NCBI GenBank assembly: GCA_024711005.1
Contig: JANJTQ010000124.1
Span: forward strand, 1 to 52,432
Direction: 5' to 3'
Length of the DNA stretch: 52,432 nt
Source of the DNA: Opitutaceae bacterium
GTDB taxonomy: Bacteria > Verrucomicrobiota > Verrucomicrobiia > Opitutales > Opitutaceae
The notes beneath the pieces are model-generated. The model ran no database searches and had not been told where the DNA came from. It saw nothing but the letters and a program-made list of their open reading frames with translations. Of this stretch, positions 34,686 to 43,431 are shown piece by piece. The number at the start of each line of letters is the position of its first letter. The stretch's first letter is position 1. Made by a program: the position numbers and the translations under genes.

Positions 34686-36295
34686 TGATGAGAACGTTTG
34701 TCCTGCTTCTCGTCGTCGTGATGAGTCATGTCAAAGCCGCCGATCGCGTTCGTTGGCGTTCCTCGCTTTATCCCGCGGACTGGACCCCCGGCCACGCCGA
34801 CTCGGAGGGACGCTTCCTGCACGACTTTTCCCACGCCGGCTACCGCCAGGGCGAACAACCGATCCCCGACATCACCGGCCCCGTGTTCGACGTCACCGTC
34901 GCGCCTTGGTCTGCCGACGCCTCCGGCCAACAGGATGCTACCGTGGCCATCCAGCGCGCCATCGACGCGGCAGGAGAGGCGGGCGGCGGCGTGGTCTTCC
35001 TGCCCGCCGGCACCTACCGCGTGGCTCCGTCCGAAGGCTCCCGCTCCGCCCTGCGCATTGACCGACCCCGTGTCGTCCTGCGCGGCGCCGGTGCCGGCCG
35101 CACTTTCCTTTTCAACGACTCCACCTCCATGCGCTCCAAGCGCGTCATTGAGATCTCCCCCCGCCACCCCGTTTCCTGGCAGGCCGAAGGCAAGCCGGTC
35201 CGAGGCGCGAAAATCCTTGAAGACCTTCCGCTGCCCACTCGTCGCATTCCCCTCGACTACGTCGACGACCTCGCCGTCGGCGACCTCGTAATCGTGCGCA
35301 ACGACCTCACCCCAAGCTTCATTAACCGGATCGGCATGGGCGGCAAGTGGACCCCCGGGCAGTCTCCCAACCGCACGCTCCTCTACTGCCGCACCATCAT
35401 CGCTATCGAGCCTGAGACCAGCGTCGTCACGGTGGACATCCCCCTGCGCGGTTTTCTGCACGTCGAGGACAACGCCCGGCTGCTCAAGGTCTCCGGTAAG
35501 ATGATCGAGGAGGTCGGCTTGGAGGATTTCTCCATCGGAATGAAACAGCATCCCGGCGAGGGCGTCGCCGAAGAGGACTGGAACAAACCCGGCACCATCG
35601 GCTACGACGCCAACAACTCCGCCGCCATCTTCCTCACCCACACGCAAAACTCTTGGGTCCGCCGCGTTAGCTCCTACGCCCCCACCGGCAACGACCCCAG
35701 GGTCCACATCCTCTCCAACTCCATCAAACTCCACCGCTCCCGCCTCGTCACCGTCGCCGGCTGCGATTTCCGCTTTCCCCAATACCGCGGCGGCGGCGGC
35801 AACGGCTACCATTTCACTCACAACGGACAGGACAACCTCATCCGTGACTGCCATGCCGAGGGCGCACGCCACAACTACGACTTCGGCACCATGCTCGCCA
35901 GCGGCAACGTCATCCTCGACAGCATCGCCAAGGACGGCCGTCTCGCCTCCGACTTCCACATGTTCCTTTCGCTGGCCAATCTCATCGACAACCTCACCTG
36001 TGACGGCGACTTCATCGAGGCCCGCGCCTTCCGGCCCTGGGGCGGCAATCCGGTCCACGGCGTCACCACCACGCAGTCCGTCTTCTGGAACACCTGCGGC
36101 CTGCGCCCCTCCAAGGAGCGCGCGGTGCTCGTTTACTCGCACCAGTTCGGCGAGGGCTACGTGATCGGCACGCGCGGACCGTTCGCCTTCGTGGACTCCA
36201 GCGACTTTGTCGAAGGTGAGGGAAGGGGAGATTCGCTCATTCCGCGTTCACTTTACCTCGATCAACTTCAACGCCGCCTTGGTCCACAATCATGA
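34685..36295 (+). CDS. Secreted pectate lyase-like right-handed beta-helix protein
   Basis: 536 aa from ATG 34685, which begins a compact signal peptide (MMRTFVLLLVVVMSHVKA); an in-frame ATG at 34661 overlaps the preceding stop. The Pectate_lyase_3 entry motif is DASGQQDATVAIQRAIDAAGEAGGG followed by VVFLPAGTYRV, where the helix begins. Rungs continue to about residue 480 (YHFTHNGQDNLIRDCHAEGARHNYDFG). No Ca-binding or catalytic set can be placed with confidence. Such proteins cleave or epimerise uronate polymers in the periplasm or outside the cell. The stop overlaps the next ATG by 4 bp. Confidence 0.82.
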   Translation: MMRTFVLLLVVVMSHVKAADRVRWRSSLYPADWTPGHADSEGRFLHDFSHAGYRQGEQPIPDITGPVFDVTVAPWSADASGQQDATVAIQRAIDAAGEAGGGVVFLPAGTYRVAPSEGSRSALRIDRPRVVLRGAGAGRTFLFNDSTSMRSKRVIEISPRHPVSWQAEGKPVRGAKILEDLPLPTRRIPLDYVDDLAVGDLVIVRNDLTPSFINRIGMGGKWTPGQSPNRTLLYCRTIIAIEPETSVVTVDIPLRGFLHVEDNARLLKVSGKMIEEVGLEDFSIGMKQHPGEGVAEEDWNKPGTIGYDANNSAAIFLTHTQNSWVRRVSSYAPTGNDPRVHILSNSIKLHRSRLVTVAGCDFRFPQYRGGGGNGYHFTHNGQDNLIRDCHAEGARHNYDFGTMLASGNVILDSIAKDGRLASDFHMFLSLANLIDNLTCDGDFIEARAFRPWGGNPVHGVTTTQSVFWNTCGLRPSKERAVLVYSHQFGEGYVIGTRGPFAFVDSSDFVEGEGRGDSLIPRSLYLDQLQRRLGPQS

Positions 36296-37356
36296 GATCT
36301 CCTGTCTATCTCCATGGCGCCGCGCCGGTCGTCGATGCGTCGGCCGAACACGTGCTCTTCGCCTTCTCCGACCGCGAACAGGCGCTGTTCTTCCCCGAGG
36401 CTCGACCTGAACTCGCCGCCGGTCGTGCCGCGTGGTCCCGTCTTGATCCGGAGTCTCTCGACGCCGAGGGCTGGGCCGACGCCCTGCGCGAACGCCGCCC
36501 CACCGTGCTCGTCACCGCCTGGAGCGCCAAACCCGTGCCGGTCGACTGGATCGACTCCGACGACTTCTCCCTGCGCTACGTCTGCCATATCACCGGCTCG
36601 CTCAAGAAAATCATGAGCGATCGGCTCTACGCCCGCGGCGTGCGCGCCACCAACTGGGGCGCATCGATCAACCACACCGTCGCGGAACACGCCTTGCTGC
36701 TCGTGCTGGCGCTGCTGCGTGGAGCCGCCCAGTGGCCGGCGACGATCGCGCAAGGCGGCTGGACGGTCGACCATGTGGAGCGCCTCCGCTCGCGCACCCT
36801 GCGTGGCAAGCGGGTCGGACTGCACGGCTTCGGTGCCATCGCCCGCGAGATCGCCCCGCTTCTCGCTTCCTTCCGCCCCGAACGCGTCTCCGCCTACTCC
36901 CGCGGCGTGCCCCCGTCCTTCATCGTCGAACACGGCGTGCAATCTTGCCCGAGCCTGGAACGCCTCTTCGCCGAGAGCGACGTGGTGATCGGCTGCGAGA
37001 GCCTCACGCCGGAGAACCGCGGCTCGGTGGATGCGCGTGTCCTTGGACTGCTTGCTGACGACGCCGTCTTCGTCAATGTCGGCCGAGGCCAGATTGTGGA
37101 CGAGACGGCCCTGCTCGCCGAGGCGGCCTCCGGACGCCTCCGTCTCGGCCTCGACGTTTTCCACCGCGAGCCCCTGCCAGCCGACTCGCCGTTGCTCGCC
37201 GCCCCCGGTATCCTGCTCTCCCCGCATATCGCCGGCCCGACTTGGGACACCTACCGCGTCTGCGGCGATCACGCACTCGACAACCTCCGCGACTACCTCG
37301 ACGGCAAACCACTCGACGGCGAAGTGGCCGCCGACTTCTTTGCCCGCATGACCTGA
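36292..37356 (+). CDS. D-isomer-specific 2-hydroxyacid dehydrogenase family protein
   Basis: 354 aa. The NAD-binding motif is GKRVGLHGFGAIAREIAPLL, followed by VNVGRGQIVDETAL, LDVFHREPLP and LSPHIAGPTW, which holds the catalytic His. It should interconvert a 2-keto acid and a D-2-hydroxy acid, such as a glyoxylate, phosphoglycerate or sugar-acid derivative. The gene follows the lyase-like gene with a 4-bp ATGA overlap. A cytoplasmic dehydrogenase coupled to secreted enzymes suggests it processes an acid released from the same polymer. Motif copy 5 lies 8 bp after its stop. Confidence 0.88.
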   Translation: MRSPVYLHGAAPVVDASAEHVLFAFSDREQALFFPEARPELAAGRAAWSRLDPESLDAEGWADALRERRPTVLVTAWSAKPVPVDWIDSDDFSLRYVCHITGSLKKIMSDRLYARGVRATNWGASINHTVAEHALLLVLALLRGAAQWPATIAQGGWTVDHVERLRSRTLRGKRVGLHGFGAIAREIAPLLASFRPERVSAYSRGVPPSFIVEHGVQSCPSLERLFAESDVVIGCESLTPENRGSVDARVLGLLADDAVFVNVGRGQIVDETALLAEAASGRLRLGLDVFHREPLPADSPLLAAPGILLSPHIAGPTWDTYRVCGDHALDNLRDYLDGKPLDGEVAADFFARMT

Positions 37357-37364
37357 CCATTAAC

Positions 37365-37380
37365 GCGCTACAGGTAGTAT
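37365..37380 (+). promoter_or_regulatory. Regulon motif copy 5 (GCGCTACAGGTAGTAT)
   Basis: Exact 16-bp match to copy 2. It starts 8 bp after the dehydrogenase stop and lies about 118 bp before the PEP-CTERM gene start. Confidence 0.65.
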
Positions 37381-37482
37381 CATCGACGCCTTTACCCATC
37401 CCAAGCTCTCATCCAAGCTGATTAAAACGACCTGAATCCGTTGGTTCGTTTTCTCTTTCCCCAAAAATTCCAACACACACCC

Positions 37483-38313
37483 ATGAAAACTCCAGCCCGC
37501 CTCCAGACCTCCCCCGTTCGCTCGCTCGTCGCCGCCCTGCTGCTCGCCTCCACCGCCGCCGGCCTGCACGCCGGTCAGATCAGCTCCGCCTCCTACGTCA
37601 ACGACTTCACCAGTGACGCGGATGATTTTGCCACGCTCAAGACTTGGACGCTCGATACCAACAGCCCCGGCTTCTTTGGCCACAATGATGTCGCCAGTGC
37701 GACCGGCAGCTATGTTGCCTCCGTCGAGCACACCCTGCTCGGTGGAGCGGCCGCTTCTGCTTCCGATTTCACCTTCGAGTCCACGGTGGTTTACACCGCC
37801 TCGGGCGTCGGGTCCACCAACCGACTCGGTGTGCTCTTTCTTGCAGGCGACGCCGCACTTACTCCCGCCACCGCCTATTCCTTCTACCTGCGAGGCACCG
37901 CTTCGAGCGGTTTCAGTCTGTTTCTGGAGCGCGCTGGCGTTGCCGTCGCCTCGGGCGGCAGCAGCAACGATGAATTGCGCGACTACTTTGGCGCCACCCT
38001 CACTTTCAATGTCACCGCGTCGTATTTGGACCAAGTCGGGGGAGACGGTATCAATGACGCTTTGAAACTTGATGTAACGCTGAGCTCCTCCTCCAAGGAC
38101 TCCATCAGCCTGACCTTCACCGACACCGATCCGCTCATCGGCAGCCATTTCGGGCTGTTGGGCAGAGACGACTCAAACACCCAAACCTTCAACGCCCAGT
38201 GGGACTCCGTCAGCCTGACCACCATCCCCGAGCCCTCCACCATCGCCTTGCTCGGCGGCTTGGCCGCCCTGCTCGGCGCGATCGTCACTCGCCGCCAAAA
38301 ACGCGCCGCCTAA
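37483..38313 (+). CDS. PEP-CTERM sorting-signal surface protein
   Basis: 276 aa from ATG 37483 with a signal peptide (VAALLLASTAAGLHA). The mature domain is a beta-rich fold with repeated Ser/Thr-rich strands and no clear family. The C-terminus has TIPEPSTIALLGGLAALLGAIVTRRQKRAA, the PEP-CTERM motif followed by a helix and basic tail that is processed by an exosortase. This implies an exopolysaccharide-linked surface protein and an exosortase elsewhere in the genome. Motif copy 5 lies upstream. Confidence 0.9.
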   Translation: MKTPARLQTSPVRSLVAALLLASTAAGLHAGQISSASYVNDFTSDADDFATLKTWTLDTNSPGFFGHNDVASATGSYVASVEHTLLGGAAASASDFTFESTVVYTASGVGSTNRLGVLFLAGDAALTPATAYSFYLRGTASSGFSLFLERAGVAVASGGSSNDELRDYFGATLTFNVTASYLDQVGGDGINDALKLDVTLSSSSKDSISLTFTDTDPLIGSHFGLLGRDDSNTQTFNAQWDSVSLTTIPEPSTIALLGGLAALLGAIVTRRQKRAA

Positions 38314-38438
38314 AAGCCGCTCGCTTACCTCCGGGGAGGAGACCGGTTCGATCCGCCGCTCCCTTTTTTTTGCAGCCCCACCCGGGCACCAAGGCCACTG
38401 CCTTGCCCTGCTTTTCATCCTATTTCCCTCCCGACCCC

Positions 38439-40415
38439 ATGAAACCCCAAATACCCCTCCGAACCACGATCCTCCGTCTTTGCCTTCTCGGCCTGTCCGT
38501 CGGCGCGCTCCACGCCGCCGATTACTACTGCGACCCCGCCATCGGCAGCATGTCTAATCCCGGCACCTCCAGCAGCCCGTGGAGCACCCTCGAGGCCGTG
38601 TTCACGGCCAACAAAATTTTCGCCGCCGGCGACGTCATCCACCTGCGTGACGGCCACCATGGCTACCCGACGATCAAGGGTGCCAACTCCGGCGACGTCA
38701 CCATTCAGGCCCAGTCCGGCCATTCGCCGACCGTAAAAAAAATCATCGCAGAGAGCCCCGCCGCGCACTGGGTGATCTCCGGCCTAAGCATCAGCACCGA
38801 AACCTCCGGTACTCCTGACACCGGCGGACTCGTGGTCATCCCCGACGGTTGCAGCTACATCACGGTGCAGGATTGCCTCCTCTACGGCGCGACCGACACC
38901 ACGGGCTGGACGGCGAGCGACTGGGCCACCAAGGCCAACTCCGGCGTCCGCACCCACGCGCCCTATACTGTCCTACTCCGCAATACCCTGCGCAACGTTG
39001 GCGCCGCCATCGCCATCATGCCCCAGGCCCACCACACCCAGGTGACGGAGAACCTCATCGAGAACTTCTGCTACGACGGCATCATCGGCCTCGCGAACGA
39101 CTCGACCTACGAATACAACGTTGTGCGCAACAGCTACAACCTCGTTGACTCCTACCACCGCGACGGCTTCCAGAGCTACTCCTACAGTTACTATCCCGGC
39201 GGCACGCCCGGCTACGGTGTCGTATCCAACGTAACATTACGCGGAAACACCTTCATCAGCCAGACCGACCCGAACCAACCTTTCAGCACCTAGGATGGGC
39301 ATAACATGCACGGCATCGGCTGCTTCGATGGCATGTTCGACGGCTGGGTCGTCGAGAACAACCTCATTGTTAACGGTAGCGCCCCTGGCATCGTCTTCCT
39401 CGGCGCGACCAACTGCCGCATCGTCAACAACACGGTGATCCGCAATCCGCTCAAATCCACCCACGCGCACCCCATGATGGAGGTAAGCGCCCACAAGTGG
39501 GACCAAGGGCCCTACTCCAATGTGTACTCAAACAATAATCTCGTGCGTAACAATATCGCCGGCGGCGCTAAGTTTTGGCACTCCACCAACCTGACCAGGG
39601 ACCACAACCTCTTCGTCACGGACTACGCCACCGGCTATTTTGCGGACTACGCCAGCTTCGATTTCCGGCCGCTGTCCGGCGGCCCGCTGGTTGACACGGG
39701 CGATGGCACTCTCGCCCCGACCATCGACCTCGACGGCAATCCCCGCCCGCGCGGGACGGCCCATGACATCGGTGCCTACGAATACGGCACGCTCTTCGCC
39801 GACAACTTCGAGTCCTACCCCTCTGGTGCCAACATCGGTGGGCAGCCGGTCGGCACCACCACTTGGTCCGCAGCCGGCACCGGCTCCGGCGGCTCAGCCA
39901 CCCTTTCCTCGGCCCAGTCCTACGGTGGCGGCTCGCAGGCGCTCTACCTCGTGCAGACCGCGACTGGCTTCCGCCCCCGCGCCACGCTCGACCTCGTCAA
40001 TGGCGGCTTTATTCCCTCGGCCTTGACCAAGGGCTCGGTGTCTTTCGCTGTGTGCGAGGACCCGAGCAATCCCTTCGGCACCAATTATTACACCGTGAAC
40101 ATTGGTGGCATGAGTCTGTCGCGGTACGCCTCCGGAGGCGTCAGTCGGTTCTATTTTTCTGTCAGCGGCGGCTCCGGTGCCACCGTTTACTTCACGGGCG
40201 CTCAGCACACCTACACCCCCGGCGCGTGGAACTTGATTGAGGTTGCCTTCGACAACACCGCCAAGGCCGCCTCGCTCTACATCAACGGCGGCTTCGCCGC
40301 CACCGTCACCGGTTCGTCGGCCAACTTCACCGTCTCCGCCTTCACGCTCGGCCTCTACTCCAGCAGTGCGACTAGCGACAAGGTCTTCTTCGATTCGGTC
40401 GAGGTGAACCAGTAA
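38439..40415 (+). pseudogene. Beta-helix/LamG-like secreted protein gene interrupted by an in-frame TAG
   Basis: A single reading frame of 659 codons runs through with one stop, TAG at 39291-39293. The first part (38439-39293, 284 aa) has a signal peptide and beta-helix rungs (DYYCDPAIGSMSNPGTSSSPW, then NLIENFCYDGIIGLANDS). The text continues directly after the stop as DGHNMHGIGCFDGMFDGW, the typical rung that should follow. The rest ends in a concanavalin-like module (FADNFESYPSGA, then KVFFDSVEVNQ). So it is a nonsense mutation, a sequencing error, or stop readthrough; TGG or CAG by one base are the likely originals. Everything else in the frame is intact. Confidence 0.8.
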
Positions 40416-40739
40416 ACCTAAATTCGGCGATAGGAGGTGCGATCGTCGGGTGAGTCCGACAAAACCGGAAGACCCCGACGCTATCGCCTCCCCGGCCATC
40501 CCATTGGCGTCTTCCCGCGCCAGCGTCAGTTTTCACGTACGATCGGCGGCCGTGGTCGCAACTCGTTCGTCCGACAAGGTCCGGCTCCAGATGGGAATCT
40601 CGGCATCCTGTTGCATGCGCCATGTAATTCCGGCGGCCTGTGAATATAGGGCACGCCTGCATTTACTACTGAAACAGGCGGACTCCAAATCGATGTTTTC
40701 CGCTCACGTCAACTCGAACAACCCCAGAACAAACGCACT
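40416..40739. other. Intergenic region with nested inverted repeats
   Basis: 324 bp without a convincing gene. At 40426-40488, GGCGATAG pairs with CTATCGCC (8 bp) and CGTCGGG with CCCGACG (7 bp), enclosing a smaller GTCGG/CCGAC hairpin; this is a strongly structured segment just after the preceding stop, but no T-tract follows. Further on at 40654-40680 is the CGCCTG/CAGGCG repeat described separately. The remainder holds the promoter region of the low-GC gene. Confidence 0.5.
40654..40680 (+). promoter_or_regulatory. Inverted repeat CGCCTG...CAGGCG enclosing TTTACTACTGAAAC
   Basis: Perfect 6-bp arms flank ATTTACTACTGAAA, which resembles the site at 31056 (both end in ACTGAAAC) and, inverted, the TACTAC half of the main motif. 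It lies about 60 bp before the next gene. A possible operator for that gene. Confidence 0.35.
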
Positions 40740-42260
40740 ATGAATACCCCCCTCCATTGGCTCCGTAGCGGAGCTATTGCTACACGAATGGAACGACAGG
40801 CGCGCCATGCGGCTGCAATCGCTGGCGCAATTTGTATGGCTGCATCTACTGCCCTCGGTTTTGATTATGGAGATCTCCCTGCCGACCGAATGCCAGATGC
40901 AGGCTGGAGCGATGTCCAGTGGTTCGACCCCGGTTCTTGGACGACCATTAATGTCAACACAGCGGGACTGCCGGCTAACAACAGCGGAGTCAACGCTTCC
41001 ACGGGAGTCAGTGCTATCCTTGCGGCTCACCCTGGTGAGCGCGTGATTCTTTCGTTCCCGGCGGGAACCTACTACTTTTACAGCGACTTACAGATCACGA
41101 GGGGCGATGTCCGGATTCAAGGGGCTGGCATGAGCCAGACGATCTTCAAGCTTAGCATTCCGGCCACAAGCGTCGGTGGAATCGGATTTAAGGGAGGCGG
41201 GTTTTCCACTTCCGTGGGGATTACGAATTCACCGTGGCGAGGCACAACATACGTATACGTGTCGGATGATAGTACATTTAACCCAGGCGATTATGTGCAA
41301 GTGTATCTAAAGGATGTCTATTCGTCTGGGACATCGGAGACCTCGGACTACTTCTATGGACAGATTTGCAAAATCAGTTGGATTGACCGAGCCGCCCACA
41401 AGATCGTGTTCACTCAAAAACTGGGTCTTGACTATCCGTCGGCCGATTCACCGAGGCTGAAGAAGATCAGTATGATCGAGAACGTTGGCGTCAGCGATGT
41501 TCAGGTTTGGAGGGTGCGGGACAATGCGGACTATTCGAAGAACATTTGGATGAAGTGGGTTAACAACGGTTACGTGGCCGATGTGAATTCAAAGTACTGC
41601 GCCAATGAGCATATTTCGTTTATCTATAGCCGGAACATTGTGGCCGCACGAAATAAGGTTCACGATTCGTATGACTACGGCGAGGGGGGGCATGGATACG
41701 GTATCGTGGCGAATTATTGCACGACGAATGCACGCATTTCTGATAACAAACTCTGGACCCTCAGGCATCATATCTTGCTTCAAAAGGGCGCGAATCATTG
41801 CGTGATTAGCTATAATTCGCTGGAAACGAGTTACATGAATGGGGACTGCATGCCCCTGCATGGGGATTTTTCAAACAATAACCTGTTTGAGGGGAATATG
41901 TTTGATGCCAGCTACGCGGATAGCGCGTGGGGCGCGAGTGGTCCCCGGAACACCTGGTTCCGAAACAACGCCACGAGCTATGTGGGTTCCGGGAACGTAG
42001 ATACGGACGAGCAAAATGTCGTTGGGAATTACTTGGGAGCGATTTGGTACTCGGGCCAGGACCACTACTTGGGTGCCAACAAGCAGACGAATGGCGTGGA
42101 GCTTTGGGGGCAACTGACCTCAAGTTCAGTCATTCCCAATTCGTTATATCTTACTAGCCAACCAAGCTTTCTGTCGGGGAAAGCATGGCCTTTATTTGGA
42201 CCGGACGTGACAAGTTGGGGTAGCGGCAACACCTTGCCAGCTCGAGACCGGGCGAAGTAA
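40740..42260 (+). CDS. Secreted beta-helix (pectate lyase-like) protein with low GC content
   Basis: 506 aa. N-terminal signal sequence with the hydrophobic core IAGAICMAASTALG. The entry strand AHPGERVILSFPAGTYYFYSDLQITRGDVRIQGAGMSQTIFKL is a pectate lyase-like beta-helix start, and later rungs include NKVHDSYDYGEGGHGYGIV and NNNLFEGNMFDASYADS. No Ca2+-lyase residues can be placed. Codon use is clearly less GC-biased than in all neighbours (many AT-ending codons), which suggests recent horizontal transfer. Preceded by an inverted-repeat candidate operator; its stop lies 62 bp from that of the convergent LacI gene. Confidence 0.8.
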   Translation: MNTPLHWLRSGAIATRMERQARHAAAIAGAICMAASTALGFDYGDLPADRMPDAGWSDVQWFDPGSWTTINVNTAGLPANNSGVNASTGVSAILAAHPGERVILSFPAGTYYFYSDLQITRGDVRIQGAGMSQTIFKLSIPATSVGGIGFKGGGFSTSVGITNSPWRGTTYVYVSDDSTFNPGDYVQVYLKDVYSSGTSETSDYFYGQICKISWIDRAAHKIVFTQKLGLDYPSADSPRLKKISMIENVGVSDVQVWRVRDNADYSKNIWMKWVNNGYVADVNSKYCANEHISFIYSRNIVAARNKVHDSYDYGEGGHGYGIVANYCTTNARISDNKLWTLRHHILLQKGANHCVISYNSLETSYMNGDCMPLHGDFSNNNLFEGNMFDASYADSAWGASGPRNTWFRNNATSYVGSGNVDTDEQNVVGNYLGAIWYSGQDHYLGANKQTNGVELWGQLTSSSVIPNSLYLTSQPSFLSGKAWPLFGPDVTSWGSGNTLPARDRAK

Positions 42261-42321
42261 TGGACGTGACTGACCTAAAAAGGCCTCAAATCTTCGGCGG
42301 GCGGGAAAGATGCGGGCTGGT

Positions 42322-43338
42322 TTACTCCCTGTAAACGCTCGGCCCGTCCACCCACGCGGGTTCGACCAGCAACTGGCGCTCCGCCGACTCCCCGCGGTCG
42401 CCGCGGTGCAGCATGCCGATCAACAGATCCACCGCCGCCGCGCCCACCTTGTCGAAATGCTGGTCGATCCCGGACCACGCGCCGGCCGCATCCGCTTCCA
42501 GCGAGACAACTCCAACCACCTCGGATACCCTCGTCCGCAGCCCGCGCAACGCCGTCAGCACCGGCTCCGGTCTCGCCGTCAGGATCACGTCCGGCCGGTG
42601 CTCCCGAAGCCACGCCCGAAACGCTCCCGTAGCGAACGAGTCCATAAGCAAAGGCGACGGCACCTCGCCCCCCGCCGTCTCCGCCAGATAGGCGCCGAGC
42701 CACCTCCGTCCCACGCGCTCGTTGACGCCTTCCGCCAACACCAGCCCCGGACGCGTCAACCCGCGCTCCCGGCACCGGCGCATCGCCAGCACCATGCCTT
42801 GGAAGTGATCCGACGCCACCCGCGCCACGTTCGGCTTCACGAGCGAGTGCCCGATCGTCACGCAACAAAACGGCCCGCAATCCAAGGCCAGGCTCCCCTG
42901 CGTTTCCCGCAACGGCGCGATCACCATCCCGTGGATGCCGCGCTGCCTCAACACCCGGGCAAACGCCTCCGGCCGCAAGCGCTCTTCGCCCAGGCAAAAC
43001 TCCTCCAGCTTATACCCGTTGCGCTCCGCCCGCTCCACCGCCGCCGCCTGAATCCGCCGAAAGCTCGGCGCCAAACCCGCCCACTCGCCGCGCCTTCGTC
43101 CTTGCGTGACAAATGCGATTACCGACTGGAACCGCGCCGGCGCCACCGCCCGGCGATGACTCATCAACGCCGCCACCAGCGGATTCGGCCGGTAGCCCAG
43201 TCGCTCCGCCGCCGCCTTCACCCGCCCGCGCGTCGCCTCCGGAATCCGCGGATCGTCGCGCAACGCCCGCGACACCGTGCCGCGGTGCACCCCCGCAGCG
43301 TCCGCCACCTCCTGCATCGAAACCGCCGTCTTTCCCAT
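42322..43338 (-). CDS. LacI-family transcriptional regulator (second)
   Basis: 338 aa from ATG 43338 (MGKTAVSMQEVADAAGV); the open frame runs seven codons further. HTH: VSMQEVADAAGVHRGTVSRALRDDPRIPEATRGRVKAAAERLGYRPNPLVAALMSHRR, a textbook LacI DNA-binding and hinge segment. A type 1 periplasmic-binding-like effector domain fills the rest. Divergent from the unknown-GH125-FAD operon with 93 bp between starts, so it most likely represses that operon in response to a sugar. A palindrome with a central CG (43341-43356) sits right before its start, the expected autoregulatory operator. Its N-terminus is related in type to the first LacI gene but the sequences differ. Confidence 0.93.
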   Translation of the reverse strand: MGKTAVSMQEVADAAGVHRGTVSRALRDDPRIPEATRGRVKAAAERLGYRPNPLVAALMSHRRAVAPARFQSVIAFVTQGRRRGEWAGLAPSFRRIQAAAVERAERNGYKLEEFCLGEERLRPEAFARVLRQRGIHGMVIAPLRETQGSLALDCGPFCCVTIGHSLVKPNVARVASDHFQGMVLAMRRCRERGLTRPGLVLAEGVNERVGRRWLGAYLAETAGGEVPSPLLMDSFATGAFRAWLREHRPDVILTARPEPVLTALRGLRTRVSEVVGVVSLEADAAGAWSGIDQHFDKVGAAAVDLLIGMLHRGDRGESAERQLLVEPAWVDGPSVYRE

Positions 43339-43340
43339 TT

Positions 43341-43356
43341 TGCGCAACGATGCGCA
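43341..43356. promoter_or_regulatory. LacI-type operator, TGCGCAACGATGCGCA
   Basis: Inverted repeat TGCGCA-A-CG-A-TGCGCA centred on a CpG step, the layout of LacI-family operators. It begins 3 bp upstream of the lacI ATG and 76 bp upstream of the divergent operon's first ATG, so it could control both promoters. Confidence 0.6.
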
Positions 43357-43431
43357 CAACGGGTGTTTTGATCAAGCCGCGTCTCGCCGCGAGCCTGAGT
43401 CCTGCATCGCAGCACTCTTTTTTTCCCGCCC

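Noticed and set aside
38326-38371. CCTCCGGGGAGG palindrome and T8 tract after the PEP-CTERM gene
   Set aside because: The T-tract is separated from the stem by about 20 nt, so it is not a clear intrinsic terminator.
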